DNA from: Hymenoscyphus infarciens
Lineage: Eukaryota; Ascomycota; Leotiomycetes; Helotiales; Helotiaceae
DNA length: 64,000 nt
Assembly (NCBI GenBank): GCA_001414345.1
Contig: LLCB01000161.1
Span: 1-64,000 of the forward strand
Direction of reading: 5' to 3'
The translations under genes and the position numbers were made by a program. Each line of letters starts with the position of its first letter. Within the stretch, counting starts at the first letter, position 1. This document shows, piece by piece, positions 1 through 10,210 of this stretch. Under the pieces are notes generated by a model that was not told the origin of the DNA, ran no database searches, and worked only from the letters and a program-made list of their open reading frames with translations.

Positions 1-905
1 CTGCTAGGCCGCGTAATACGGCTGTTCGTTGAACCATAACCGCACTTTAGCAGGGCACGTACCGCTTTCTGACTCGACCGCCCCGCCCCGCCCCACCCCC
101 CCCCCCCCCCCCCCCACCCCCCCCCCCCCCCCCCCTTGAGAAATCCCTATGTTCAGGGAGGTGGTTTTCTCCAGCACCTATGAAACTGAAACATCGCAAC
201 CTAGTTTCTTCCTAGTCGACTAGGAAGATTCCACGAGGCAGCAACGAGTCACAAACTAGCAAAACCAGTATCTAAGAAACCGCGGCGAGACATAAGATAA
301 TAAATTTCCGGATGCAGATACACCATTTCATATATAACTATTTGTCACAGTCAGCTCAACTCACAACTGGGTATAAAACTTATCCTTGGGCATGCCTAAA
401 CTGAGCTAAGCTGGGTAGAGCAGAGCAGAGCAGAGTAGTAGTCTTTGACCCCCGGGCGAAGTAGGATTTCACTCCTCTACTCTACTCTACTCATTTCTCA
501 CACTAGTACTACTACTAGTTAGCAAATAATAATGCCGGAGATATCTTTAACAGCCAGACCAATTTTTGATTTGTGTCTCACTTGAGTAAAAACGATTATC
601 TGGAAAAGACTTCAATGTGGGGAGAGGTAAAACCTCATTTGTAAAAAATCGAAGTATTAGTAAAAATAAGGCTTGACAGCGACCGTTTATTCTTCTGTTT
701 GAAAATTGCACGTCAGTAAGCGATCCTAATATACTCTTACAGAAGCTGAGCCAAAAACCGGAACTCCACTCAGGAGCACCCCCGGTGGCAATGTACTAAG
801 TCCTCTTCGCGATCTCGAGATCGGATTTTCTTCCTACTGTAGCCTTTCTTCAAGCCACCCTCCCATCTTGGCGTCTCCCTTCTTCAGATTCCATATTCGA
901 ATATC
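1..905. other. gene-free window edge with long poly-C tracts
   Basis: I see no coding sequence here. Two runs of 20 and 19 cytosines, split by a single A, lie at about 96-135 just after a C/G-rich lead-in. A short pentamer-type repeat (gcaga/agcag units, then ctact units) lies at about 410-490. The remainder is unique-looking intergenic DNA, probably the 3' flank of the minus-strand gene that ends at 906. Confidence 0.6.
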
Positions 906-1397
906 TTAGACCCTCCACCTGTGTATGTATCTCCAAGTCTTAACTTTAATCCCCGCATCCTCAGCAAGTTCAATCAACTTCTGCAGTTCATCCTCCAACT
1001 CTTTGATCTCTGCTATTCCCAAAATATTAGCCTCGCCCCAACAACTCTCCATATACCAGTATATGCGCCCAGCAGACCAAGAACTAGACTCACCACTCTT
1101 CTGGGCCTTGATTTCGTCCTTCTCCAGCTTCATCCAAGACCAGTATGCGACTTGGTATGTGAAGACTGCCATGAGCATGACTTTCGCGACTGGTCGGGTG
1201 AAGGTTTTGTAGAATCCTACCTATTGCCAGACTGTTAGCATACGCGGAAGGGGCGGGGGAAAAAAAGAGGGAGTTACATGAGGAGAAATGGGTTTTGAGG
1301 AGGAATTGTATCGTAGTTGTATTTGCGCCGTTCTCCTTGCGAGTCCTGAATTCCTCAACCCCAGATGCGTCGCCCTCGCGATTCCGAATCCTTTCAT
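906..1397 (-). CDS. small mitochondrial inner-membrane-type protein, family not recognised
   Basis: Three exons read on the minus strand: 1397-1278, 1220-1094 and 1012-906, giving 117 residues. Both introns (57 and 81 nt) have CTAAC or CTAAT branch points and ATAG acceptors; donors are GTAACT and GTGAGT. The first 33 or so residues are rich in Arg, Ser and Leu without acidic residues and contain the motif RYNSSSKP, typical of a cleaved mitochondrial targeting sequence. One hydrophobic stretch (about residues 53-66) looks like a single membrane span. It is followed by a charged heptad-like helix (about 68-97) and a basic tail ending in HRWRV. Removing the second intron joins the two halves of the helix cleanly. 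That intron is in frame without a stop, so a read-through form would add 27 residues. Role unknown; import and membrane location are inference. Confidence 0.7.
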
Positions 1398-1772
1398 GAT
1401 TTAAATAGCAGACGCTACAGGAATTATCGTGAAAAAAGAGACAATTGTGGAAAGGAAGTGGTAGGTCTTCGTCTGAACTCTGGCGTTCTTCAGTTTGATG
1501 ATCACAGCGTGCACAGCAGCAGCTCCCCAAAACCTTAATTTCTAACGTGGTACTCATCCCTGTTGTAGAAGGTGACACCCTTGTGACCTCGGGGTTACTG
1601 CATTGCTGCACTCTGGCCGAATGATTGAAAGTCGGGACACATCTACAGCCACCAGACACTTAATTACTTTGTCATAAATACACCATCCTCCTCTCTTTTT
1701 CTCACCACCTGTTCAAATCCAAGTTCGCCCTACAAATCCCCTCTCTATCACAGAACCACACAAACCCTCAAA
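1398..1772. other. divergent intergenic region
   Basis: About 375 bp between two divergently transcribed genes (ATG at 1397 on minus, ATG at 1773 on plus). A minus-strand open frame crosses it, but its composition and lack of any recognisable motif argue against coding. It is probably a shared promoter; I recognise no specific site. A C/T-rich stretch at about 1683-1700 may mark the plus-strand transcript leader. Confidence 0.5.
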
Positions 1773-2287
1773 ATGGTAAGGTCCCTCCCTCCTTCCCTCC
1801 ATCCACTCGCAATCCCACTTCAGCACATCGCAGACTGGTAACCGGAGAATGATCATGCACAAGCTTCTCAGCACAATGCTAATATAAAGGAATGATAGAC
1901 ACAAACCCCCGAACAACGAAAGCGCAACGCCAAGTTCGCCAAAGACCAAACTGCGAGACGGGGAAAGGCACCACAGGATCTCAAGAAGAAGCAGGCGTTT
2001 AAGAGTCCCATATCGCCTTTCTGGCTTAGTACGTTTGCCCTCTCCTACAAGCTCTCTCCTCGAACCTCCGATCTATGTTCTCCGGGGTTTTTGGGTTCTT
2101 CCAATTGATTCGGGTGCTGCGAGACGAGGAAGACTAGGCAAGCATTCATATGCGGTGGACTAGAGAGGATGGGAACACTGGGATTGAAGAATACAAGCTA
2201 ACATTTCATTGTCTCACAGCCATCCTAGGATTCGTAGTCTTCGGCGGTCTCGGCTTCGAATTACTATCGCGCATTTTCTTCAGATAG
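1773..2287 (+). CDS. YSY6: RAMP4/Ysy6-type stress-associated ER membrane protein
   Basis: Three exons: 1773-1775 (the ATG alone), 1899-2028 and 2220-2287, giving 66 residues. The product starts MTQTPEQRKRNAKFAKDQ, has a basic Lys/Arg-rich cytosolic segment, the family hallmark SPIS followed by a Trp, and one C-terminal hydrophobic span of about 18 residues containing GFVVFGGLGFELL. This is the compact architecture of RAMP4/SERP1/Ysy6, a tail-anchored protein bound to the Sec61 translocon that helps nascent membrane proteins during ER stress. Both introns have clean signals (donor GTAAGG, branch TGCTAAT; acceptor preceded by GCTAAC). The first exon carries only the start codon, so a normal ORF scan misses the gene. 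Length fits the family (about 60-75 residues). Confidence 0.9.
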
Positions 2288-2941
2288 ATACCCTCGCCTG
2301 TTCCATCCCACCAACTTTCGAAAAAGCCACATCTTCAAATACCACAGCACGCCATGATATCATAGGAGGGAAACACCGCATCAGAGAACTTCGCAGAGGA
2401 GCAACAAGAATATACCACGCGCAATGAGGAAGTGAGAAGTGATATCGTTGAGATGGCGATGTACACTACCAAAAGTCAGAGGCAGGGAGAGAGATTTGGA
2501 TTTCTCTAATATTGGTCTGTCAGTTGTTTCACAGGAGTTTGTCGGTTCTTCTACATGGGATATTCTCTTTGCCTTGGCTATTTGGTCAATTGATTGATTG
2601 GCGGATTTCGTTGCTCTGCTCTAGTAGAGTAGACACAGAAATTCAGAAACATACATGAATGAACCCTTTTCAAACTCTTTTGCTATGCCCAATGGTTGGT
2701 CAATTGAAAGTTTTTTGCTACCTGAAAGAGCGAAGATACACCAGCAATCTCCTCCCCAAAAAAGACTTCATATGTTTTCCATGTGTTTTTTGTGATTTTG
2801 CAAAGGCAAAAAAGGGGAATTAAAAAGAGACTACAATACCCTTCACAATACTTAACCACTCCAGCGACTACATCAAGCAAGCCTCGTCCCCCAAACATAA
2901 ACAAGTCATCAATCCATTTTGTACTCCTCCCTGAATCAATC
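2288..2941. other. convergent intergenic region
   Basis: Between the 3' ends of the RAMP4-like gene (+) and the basic protein gene (-). It contains short chance ORFs only. Presumably the 3' untranslated regions of both genes; no hairpin terminator is expected in a eukaryote and I see no repeat. Confidence 0.5.
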
Positions 2942-4974
2942 TTAAGCGCCCAAGCCTCTTCGTTTTCCACCCCCATCATGCTTCATCTTCATGCCGCTCT
3001 CATACTGTCTCTCCAACTCACCCTGAACCTTCTCAATATCAACATCCTTCTTGGCCTTCTTGCTCTTCTTCTCCTCGCCCGTTTGCTTGCCCGCTCCCAT
3101 CAAGCGTAGAAACTTATCTTTCCTCGCCGCATCACCCGTAAGCGCATCAGCGTTCCATTGTTCGCCTGTAGCAGTAGCCCGCTCAGCAGCAACAAGACTA
3201 TCAATCTCCGCCTTCTTAGCCTTATTGGCAGCCTTCTTCTCCTTCCTAATCCTCTTCGCCTCTTCTTCCTTAGCCGCCAAATCCTCCTCTGGGATGCCCT
3301 GCTCGGCAGCAAGTTTAGCCTCCTCCTCAGCCTTCCGTTGCTGTCTCAAGAACTTCCGAGCCTTCTTCTTAAGATGTGCCTCCTCAGCCGGAACATCCAC
3401 CTCCTCCTTAGGTTTCGTCTTCAGCGGCTTACCAAGGGCAGCACGTCTGGCATTCTCGGCTTCGAAAGCCTTTTCATCGGCCTTCTTCTTCTCGGCAGCT
3501 TTCTCGATCGCTTCAGCTGCTCGCTTAGCATCCTTTCGGGCTTGCTTTATGTGCTTTTTTAGGGTTTTCTCGATGCCTTCTGGTTGGATGAGTTTGAGGT
3601 TGACTTTGGGGACGTCTCGGTGGATGATGGTTTTGGATTTCTTCTTGAGAGGGGGGACGACGAAGTCGAAATCTAATCCATTTTCGTTCTTCTTTTCCGG
3701 CTCTTGGGATTTCTTGCTCTTCTTAGCTTGGGGCTCGTCTTCGGCGTCGTCCTCGGCTCGGCGTTTGGATTTATTCGATTTTGGCTTCTCGGCTTCCTCC
3801 TCCTCGTCATCAGATTCAGAACCCGAGTCGGAATCGGCATCTGAACCAGAAGAAGAGCTCGAGCCAGAACCGTTTGCCTTCTCGGCCTTTTCTGCAGCTT
3901 CCTCTGCCTCTTGTTCTCCCAAGACTTCCTTTTTGGCCTTGATTGGGTCCCAAATTTCACCTCTATTAGCGGCTTGCTTCTTCTTGATCTTCATCGCCTT
4001 GTTGAATTTCTTCTGCTCTTGTTGAACCCGTCTCAATTGCTTCGCCGCCGTCTTCTTTAAACCCTTTGCTCTCGAAAGTCGCTTCTGAATATCCTCGTCC
4101 GTAATATCGAAAAGAGCAATGAAATTCTCTTCACCCTCAGGAATACTGATATCAGCTGGAAGGATCGGACGTGGGGGAACTGGTTTCGGTAGCGAAGCTG
4201 CAAGTCGTGCCTTTTGCTTGTTGCTGAGTTTCCTCGGAGGCGCCGCTAAGTTGACAAGAGGAACACCACCTTTAATCAATGGCATGCGTTCGGGATTGAT
4301 GCCCTCCACAGGATTAAGAGCTGGTAACTCAATCCCCGCCTCTCTGGCCTTTCGATTCTCCTCCGCTCGTTCCCAAAGCTCCTTATTCTTCACCGTTCCG
4401 TCCGGCAAAACGATGACCTGTCCAACATTGAACATCTTTCCAGAGGGATCATGTTTGGCAGCGAGTCGTTCAGCTTGTCGAACAGCTTCCATGCGGATCT
4501 TGTGACGTTCGTTATCGATATCTCGTAACTTATTTCGTTCCTTATTCTTGATGTATTTTTCTGGGTTTTTGGTCTTCGCAGATCCGTCAGCTTCAATTGA
4601 TCCTAGGCCAAGTTGGCAGTGGTGGTGGGTGAATATACCAGACGACGATGCATGACAGCATTCTCCTTCCTCTGCTTCTTCGCATCGGACTTAATCTTCT
4701 TCTTCTCTCGTTTGGCAGCAAGTCGGAATGCGCGTGCGATTTCCTTTCTCTCCTCTGTTATGGCGGTTAGCTTATGCGATTCGATTCGTGGCAGATTGTT
4801 CAATTCGGCATGCGAGTAGAACTGCGATCAAAGCTGCGACAAACCCATCAGAGAGCTCTTCGAACCTTTCGTCTTGCCTTGTACCCTAGAAAGACTCGAA
4901 GGAGGAGGCGCCTCTCCAGTATCGAAGTATGCCTTCTCATCGCCGCCCCCTAAGGGTATGTAATTTGCGTTCAT
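2942..4974 (-). CDS. large basic, Lys/Ala/Glu-rich coiled-coil protein, probably nuclear or nucleolar
   Basis: Three exons: 4974-4885, 4821-4639 and 4573-2942, giving 634 residues. Intron 1 is 63 nt (donor GTACAA, acceptor GCAG). Intron 2 is 65 nt (donor GTATAT, branch CTGAC, less usual acceptor AAG), chosen because it is the only junction that keeps frame. After a short N-terminus with a GGGDEKAYF motif come a Lys/Arg-rich helix, a less biased segment around residues 125-255 (contains FNVGQVIVLPDGT and FIALFDITDEDIQKRL) and a long low-complexity half. That half has an acidic Ser/Asp/Glu stretch (about 335-360), several KKSK/KRR nuclear-localisation-like clusters and long Lys/Glu/Ala helices. 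This composition is common in ribosome-biogenesis and chromatin proteins, but I do not recognise the family. The long plus-strand ORF at 3051-4025 is its low-complexity shadow. Confidence 0.75.
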
Positions 4975-5150
4975 ATTTGCGAGGTCGCGTTGTGGTAGAT
5001 CCGCGAGCTTGTTTGTGATTGACTTGGTCGAGGGAAAAGCAGATAGATGGTGGAGTAGAAAATTTTGGAACTTTCCTGAGGCACTTATCTCTTATCAGAT
5101 CAATTTGGTGGCACGTGCGTAATATCACGTGCTTGGTCACCCTAGAGATT
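4975..5150. promoter_or_regulatory. upstream region of the basic protein, next to the AT-rich block
   Basis: About 175 bp of balanced composition between the ATG at 4974 and the abrupt fall into AT-rich DNA at about 5150. It must hold the promoter of the minus-strand gene if that gene is active. No TATA-like or other element is convincing by eye. Confidence 0.35.
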
Positions 5151-5311
5151 CTACATAGACTTGTAGCTGTTAGAGCAACGGCGATTATTCAGCCTAATAA
5201 TCCAAATTGCCTATACTTAGATACTAGTGCCTCTATAGCTAGCTTCTATTCTTTCCTTTATATAATATAATTAATAAACTATCTATTCTCTTAAGTTCTA
5301 GCTTATATTAT

Positions 5312-5690
5312 TATAATAATACGAAATATATACTATAATAGAAGCGATATATAGAAGTACGTTTAATAGAATAATATATATAGATACTAGACACTAAGTA
5401 TAGAAGAAAAGAATAAACTATCTGTCTTCTATACTAAATAGAAGTATTTATATATAAGAGATTAAATAATATAAAGATTTAATAATAAAAATAACTAAGA
5501 TCTTTCTAATATAAGTAATTCTAAATATATAATAGCTAAATACTAAATATATAACATTCGAACCTTAATATCTTCTATATATAAATATCGGCTATTACTA
5601 TCTTTAGTATATAGATATTAGTTATATATACTCTCGATATATAAGTATTAGTAATATTAGTATATTAGTTAATTTAGAGTAGCTAGCTCT
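5312..5690 (+). repeat. LTR-like repeat, copy 1 (heavily RIP-mutated)
   Basis: The stretch starting tataataatacgaaatata matches, allowing C/T and G/A changes, the less mutated sequence starting tataacggcacgaaatata at about 63632, and the match continues for over 130 bp. Its second half (about 5425-5690) is also matched by 7285-7595. The T(G/A)TAAC-type start suggests the 5' end of an LTR. Extent is approximate because mutation obscures the 3' end. Confidence 0.5.
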
Positions 5691-7284
5691 TATTCTTAGT
5701 AAAATAATAAATCTTTAGATTATTAAATTATTATATTAGTCTATTAACTATAAAATTAAAGTATTTATTCTTAACTTAAAGAACTAGGCTTTAGTATAAG
5801 AAAACTTAAATCTACTTATACTATTAGAGATCTACTATTATAAAAGAACTATATATAAGAGATATTAGAATATTAAAAACAAAAAGTTAATATATACTTT
5901 TAATATAATAAATAATAAAGCTACTTAGAATCTATAATTATTATTACTAATAACTATTTTAGATATTAAAATAGTTATATATATATAACTATTATAATAA
6001 GTATTATAATAGTCGTAGAATAAATAGCTTTAACTACTATACTAGCGAGCTAAAAGATATAAGAATTAACTAGTAGCTAATTCGCTATTCTACTATATTA
6101 GAAGAGTAGTAGTATCGCCTACGTAATCTCTAGCTATATAACGATCTATTATAAGTATAAAGAGAAAATAACTTACTACTAAGCTTTTAAGAGTATATCT
6201 TTCTCTATTATATAATTGATATATTTAACTTTAATAGTCTTTTAAAAGAATTAAGTTATTTTCTTTAATAACTATATCTATTATTTAATACTTCTTTTAA
6301 TAGAAACTATTTTTTTATATTAGCTTATAATCTAAGAAAATAAGATAACTTCGTTTAAGTAAAGTAAAGAGATATAACTAGTACTTTTTATAAAGTTAAT
6401 CTAAGAATTCTTAATAGTAATAGTTATTATATTAGATTTATTACTAGTGAAAAAAGAATTCTTACTATTTAAAAAAACACTACTATTAATTAAAAGATAT
6501 TATCTATAGTATTAGTACTACTATTCTATAGTTTATTATATAATAAAATAAAAATATTTTTAACTTTTATAAAATATTTTATAAAAGCTAATTATAAGAC
6601 TCTAGTTATACTAAAAATAAAGAAGTCTTTAAATATAATTTCTAATTACTATAAAGAAGGTACTAGATAGATTTAAGACTTCTTAAGAAAATAAAAGCTT
6701 TATTAAATAATAGATTTAATTAGAAAAATAAAGAAGATAAAACAAAATTAGTAGTAAATAAAATAATATTCTTAAATTAAAATAAATACTCTTTTTATAG
6801 AAACTATATAAAGATATAAAATATTAAGTAGAATCTATCTAGTATTATAAAACCTTAGTTATATAAGTAAGCTACTAAGAAACTTAATAAAAGATTAATA
6901 AGAATAGTAGTTTTTTCTAATAAAGTAATACTAAAGATTATAAAAATTAAGTTATTAATTTAAAATATAAAAGCTATTACTAAAAGATTAGAAATTATAA
7001 CTTGAAAATAATAGAGATATCTAATATATATTCTAAAGTAGATAACTTAGAATTATAACGGAATTTTAGTTAAAAATAGAAGTTTATAAAAATAGACTAA
7101 GAAAAGAATAATTCTTATATAGCTATAATAAAAGCTCTTTCTCTTTTATAAAATAGACTCTACTATTATAAAGCTAAAATTAAATTTATCTTTAAAAATA
7201 AAATAGAAATATAGTAATAGCTAGTAGTAATATAGCTTTTATTCTTAAATCTACTACTTAGTTTAGCTTAAAAATATAATAACT

Positions 7285-7595
7285 AGTTATCTAGTCTTCT
7301 TTTATTCTAAATAGAAGTATCTATATATAAGCGATTAGATACTACTAAGGTCTAATAATAATAATAACTAAGTCCTATCTAATATAGCTAATACTAAATA
7401 ATAAGAGCTAAAAAGCTAAATATATAATATCTAAACCTTAATCTCTTTTATATATAAATATTAGATATTAATACTTTTAGTATCTTCGGATATATAAGTA
7501 TTAGTAATTCGTACTCTTTATATAGAGATATTAGCAGTTTTATAAATACTAGTAATTTAGAATAGTAAGCTATTTTATAAATTATTAAAAGTTAC
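7285..7595 (+). repeat. partial repeat of the 5.4-5.7 kb sequence, possible second LTR
   Basis: The strings ctaaatagaagtatctatat and atatataatatctaaacctt, with nearby stretches ending in agtattagtaat, recur here in the same order and orientation as at 5443-5670. The roughly 1.6 kb between the copies shows no recognisable reverse transcriptase or transposase. The pair could be LTRs of a short or internally deleted retroelement, or two independent insertions. Confidence 0.4.
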
Positions 7596-7888
7596 TAATA
7601 GCTTATAACTATAAAGATTCTTTATAACTTATTTATTAAAAATTATTAATAGACTTAAGAGTAATAATATCTTTATATAAGTTTATCTTTTAAATAGAAG
7701 TTTAGATTATAAGTTACGTTTTAAAGCTTACGTTATACTCTAGTCTATCTAGTAATCTCTTACTCTAATAAAAGCTAGATTATAGCGTCGGTTCTTATCT
7801 TACTAAGGTCTAGAGTTTAAATGATTTTCTATATCTTAGATAGCTAATACTATCTATACTAGTTAATCTTCTAGTACTATAAGTATAT

Positions 7889-8626
7889 AAATTTAACTAA
7901 ACTCTAGTTTATATAAAAGCTAAAACTAATAGAAGAACTTAGCTCTACTAAGAGTTATAGAATCTTAGCTAAATTCTTCTAATATAAAAAGTTCTCTATT
8001 AAAAAAAGAATAGCTTAGAGTAGAGTAAAGACTTTTAGTAGTTTAACTACTTAAAGTAACTAATAAAAGTATTAGCTTTATATATTTATATAAATAAGAA
8101 AAGTATATATATAAATTTAATTTTAAAAAAGACTTTTAATAGCTTAACTACTAAAAGTTACTAATAAATACTTAATATAAAGATTTTTATCAATTTAACT
8201 ACTTAAAGTTACTAAGAAAAGAATTAAAATAGTTAAAGATATAAAAATAATAAAGTTATATAAGTAAAGTTAATTTTAAAAGAGACTATTAGTAGTTTAA
8301 CTACTAAAATATACTACTAAAAGTAAATAAAAACATATATATTTATAATATATATAGAAATAAAAGACTTTAATATCTTTAATATAAAAAGAGACTTTTA
8401 GTAGTTTAACTAGTAAAAGCTATTAATAATTTATTAATTATATTTTAAACTTATTAAGGAATTAGTTATTAGTTTCTAATAAACTTTATTCTACTCTAAG
8501 CTATTCTCTTTTTAATAGACGACTTTTTATCTTATAAGAATTTAGCTAAGATTCTATAACTCTTAGTAAAGCTATATTCTTACGTTAGTTTTAGCTCTTA
8601 TATAAGCCGGAGTTTAGTTAATTTAG
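7889..8626. mobile_element. foldback-type element with internal tandem repeats
   Basis: Two arms of about 150 bp, 7889-8042 and 8477-8626, are inverted copies of each other. For example, aagagttatagaatcttagc in the left arm is matched by the reverse complement of the right arm, and both arms hold a shared taactaaactc outer motif. The roughly 435 bp between them contains about five diverged copies of a unit like agacttttagtagtttaact, spaced roughly 60-110 bp apart (about 8025, 8128, 8187, 8286, 8394). No coding capacity. The structure suits a foldback or MITE-like non-autonomous DNA element; the terminal bases and any target duplication cannot be fixed because of mutation. Confidence 0.55.
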
Positions 8627-10210
8627 TATATCTAAGATATCTCTATAGAGATAAATTAAGAGACGGATTTTATATACTTAGGCTACTCTACTAAAATACT
8701 TAAAACTATCTCTTTTTAAGTCTAATATCTTATTATTTAGCTCTCTCTCTATATACTTATATAATCTCCTTATATACTACTTATATATATTCTATATCTT
8801 ACTTATATCTATACTTATATAGATATTCTTAAAAGCCTCTAATATAGTCTTAGTTCTATATATATAAAACTATCTCTTAATTAGATATATAAGAGACTTA
8901 AGAATAGAGAAGTTAGAAGTAACTTCTAGAAGAGTAAGTAAAGGAAAATCAGTCTTCTTTATCTATTTTATTATTATCTTACTTAAAGAAGCTAAGTTAG
9001 CGTCTTAATAAAATAAGTTAGACTTTTAAAGTTAGTATTATAGCGTAGTTTATTAAGAAGATTCTTATAATAAGTTACGTTTATCTTTTTTATACTATTA
9101 GAAACTTAGTAATTAAAGATATATTAATAGTTATATCTTATAATAACGAAGATATTAAAAACCTTTAGATATATACTCGTTCTTTTAAGACTTCGCTTTA
9201 ATATTCTTATTTAACGTTCGCTTTAAGTGAATATTCTACTTTAAGTAATATATAATATTCTCTATTCTTCTCTTTACTCTCTAAATTAACTATAGAATAA
9301 TTCTAAAGTAGAACTCGTTATAGAACGTAATACTTTCCTAGTCTATTATATAAGATCGCTTCTTATATCTCTCTCTAGGTATTCTAACGTGCTAATAATA
9401 CTAGACTTATCTCTTTATAGCTTAGTCTTTAGTAAGTAATATCTTCTTCTTATACTTTAAATTTCTAAAACTCTTTTTTACTATTCTTCTTTATACTATT
9501 TTTAGATATTAATAAAGGTAATAACTAGCTATATCTATAATATTAAGCTATAGCTTCTACTAATCTATAAAAGAGATATCTAAGTCTTTAAAATAGTTAG
9601 TAATAGCTTATTTACTTAGTTAGAGAAATAGAAGAGAAATAGAAGAGAGATAGACTTACTTATATATATTCTTTAGATATAGAGAGTTTCTAGCTACTTA
9701 GATAGAATACTTCTTACGCTTTTATTTATATAAAAAGAATCTAATATATATTATCTTTCTAGACTCTCTTTTCTAGACTTAAGAAGATATATTAAAGAAA
9801 TCTTCTAGGTTTTCTAAAGAGAGTAAGATATTACACTTCTATTTAAGTACTTAAGCTCTAAGAATAATAGACTAGTAGAGTGTTTTAATAATAGTAGCGT
9901 TTCTTAGATAAATAAGCTCTTATAAAAAAGTAACTTACTACTCTATACTTATATTAATAAACTATAGCTTAAAATATATACAAAATAATATAAATATATA
10001 TTTAAAAGGATAGATAGCTACAAAAGAAGTAAGGTGTTAAAAGAGAGCTTATTTTAAGAGAGTGAATTTAAGTATTTTAGTAAGGTAGCCCAAGTGTACA
10101 AAATCCACCTCTCTATCCGTCCCTGCTTCCCAGAGTCGCGCAAAACCGCGACTAGGACGCGATCAAAGCTAACTTCCGCACCATTACTAAGGAATCTTTC
10201 GCAGCACGTA

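Larger units (their letters stand above)
5150..10080. repeat. AT-rich, gene-free block of RIP-mutated repeats
   Basis: Nearly 5 kb of TA-rich sequence, dominated by ctata, taata and ttaag strings, with stops in all frames and no ORF of useful length. Boundaries with the flanking genes are sharp (about 5150 and 10080). The pattern matches ascomycete AT-rich isochores, in which repeated DNA has suffered C-to-T mutation on both strands. Recognisable internal structure (LTR-like direct repeats at 5.3-7.6 kb and a foldback element at 7.9-8.6 kb) is listed separately. Between 8.65 and 10.05 kb I see only degenerate sequence and cannot name the source element. Confidence 0.85.

Noticed and set aside
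3051..4025. 324-codon plus-strand ORF rich in Ser, Phe and Ala
   Set aside because: Antisense shadow of a Lys/Glu/Ala-rich low-complexity gene; such complements are open by composition. No domain or start context.
4603..4638. A possible 36 nt intron ending CTAG in the basic-protein gene
   Set aside because: Shorter than usual fungal introns and it breaks the frame; the 65 nt alternative with a CTGAC branch keeps the frame.
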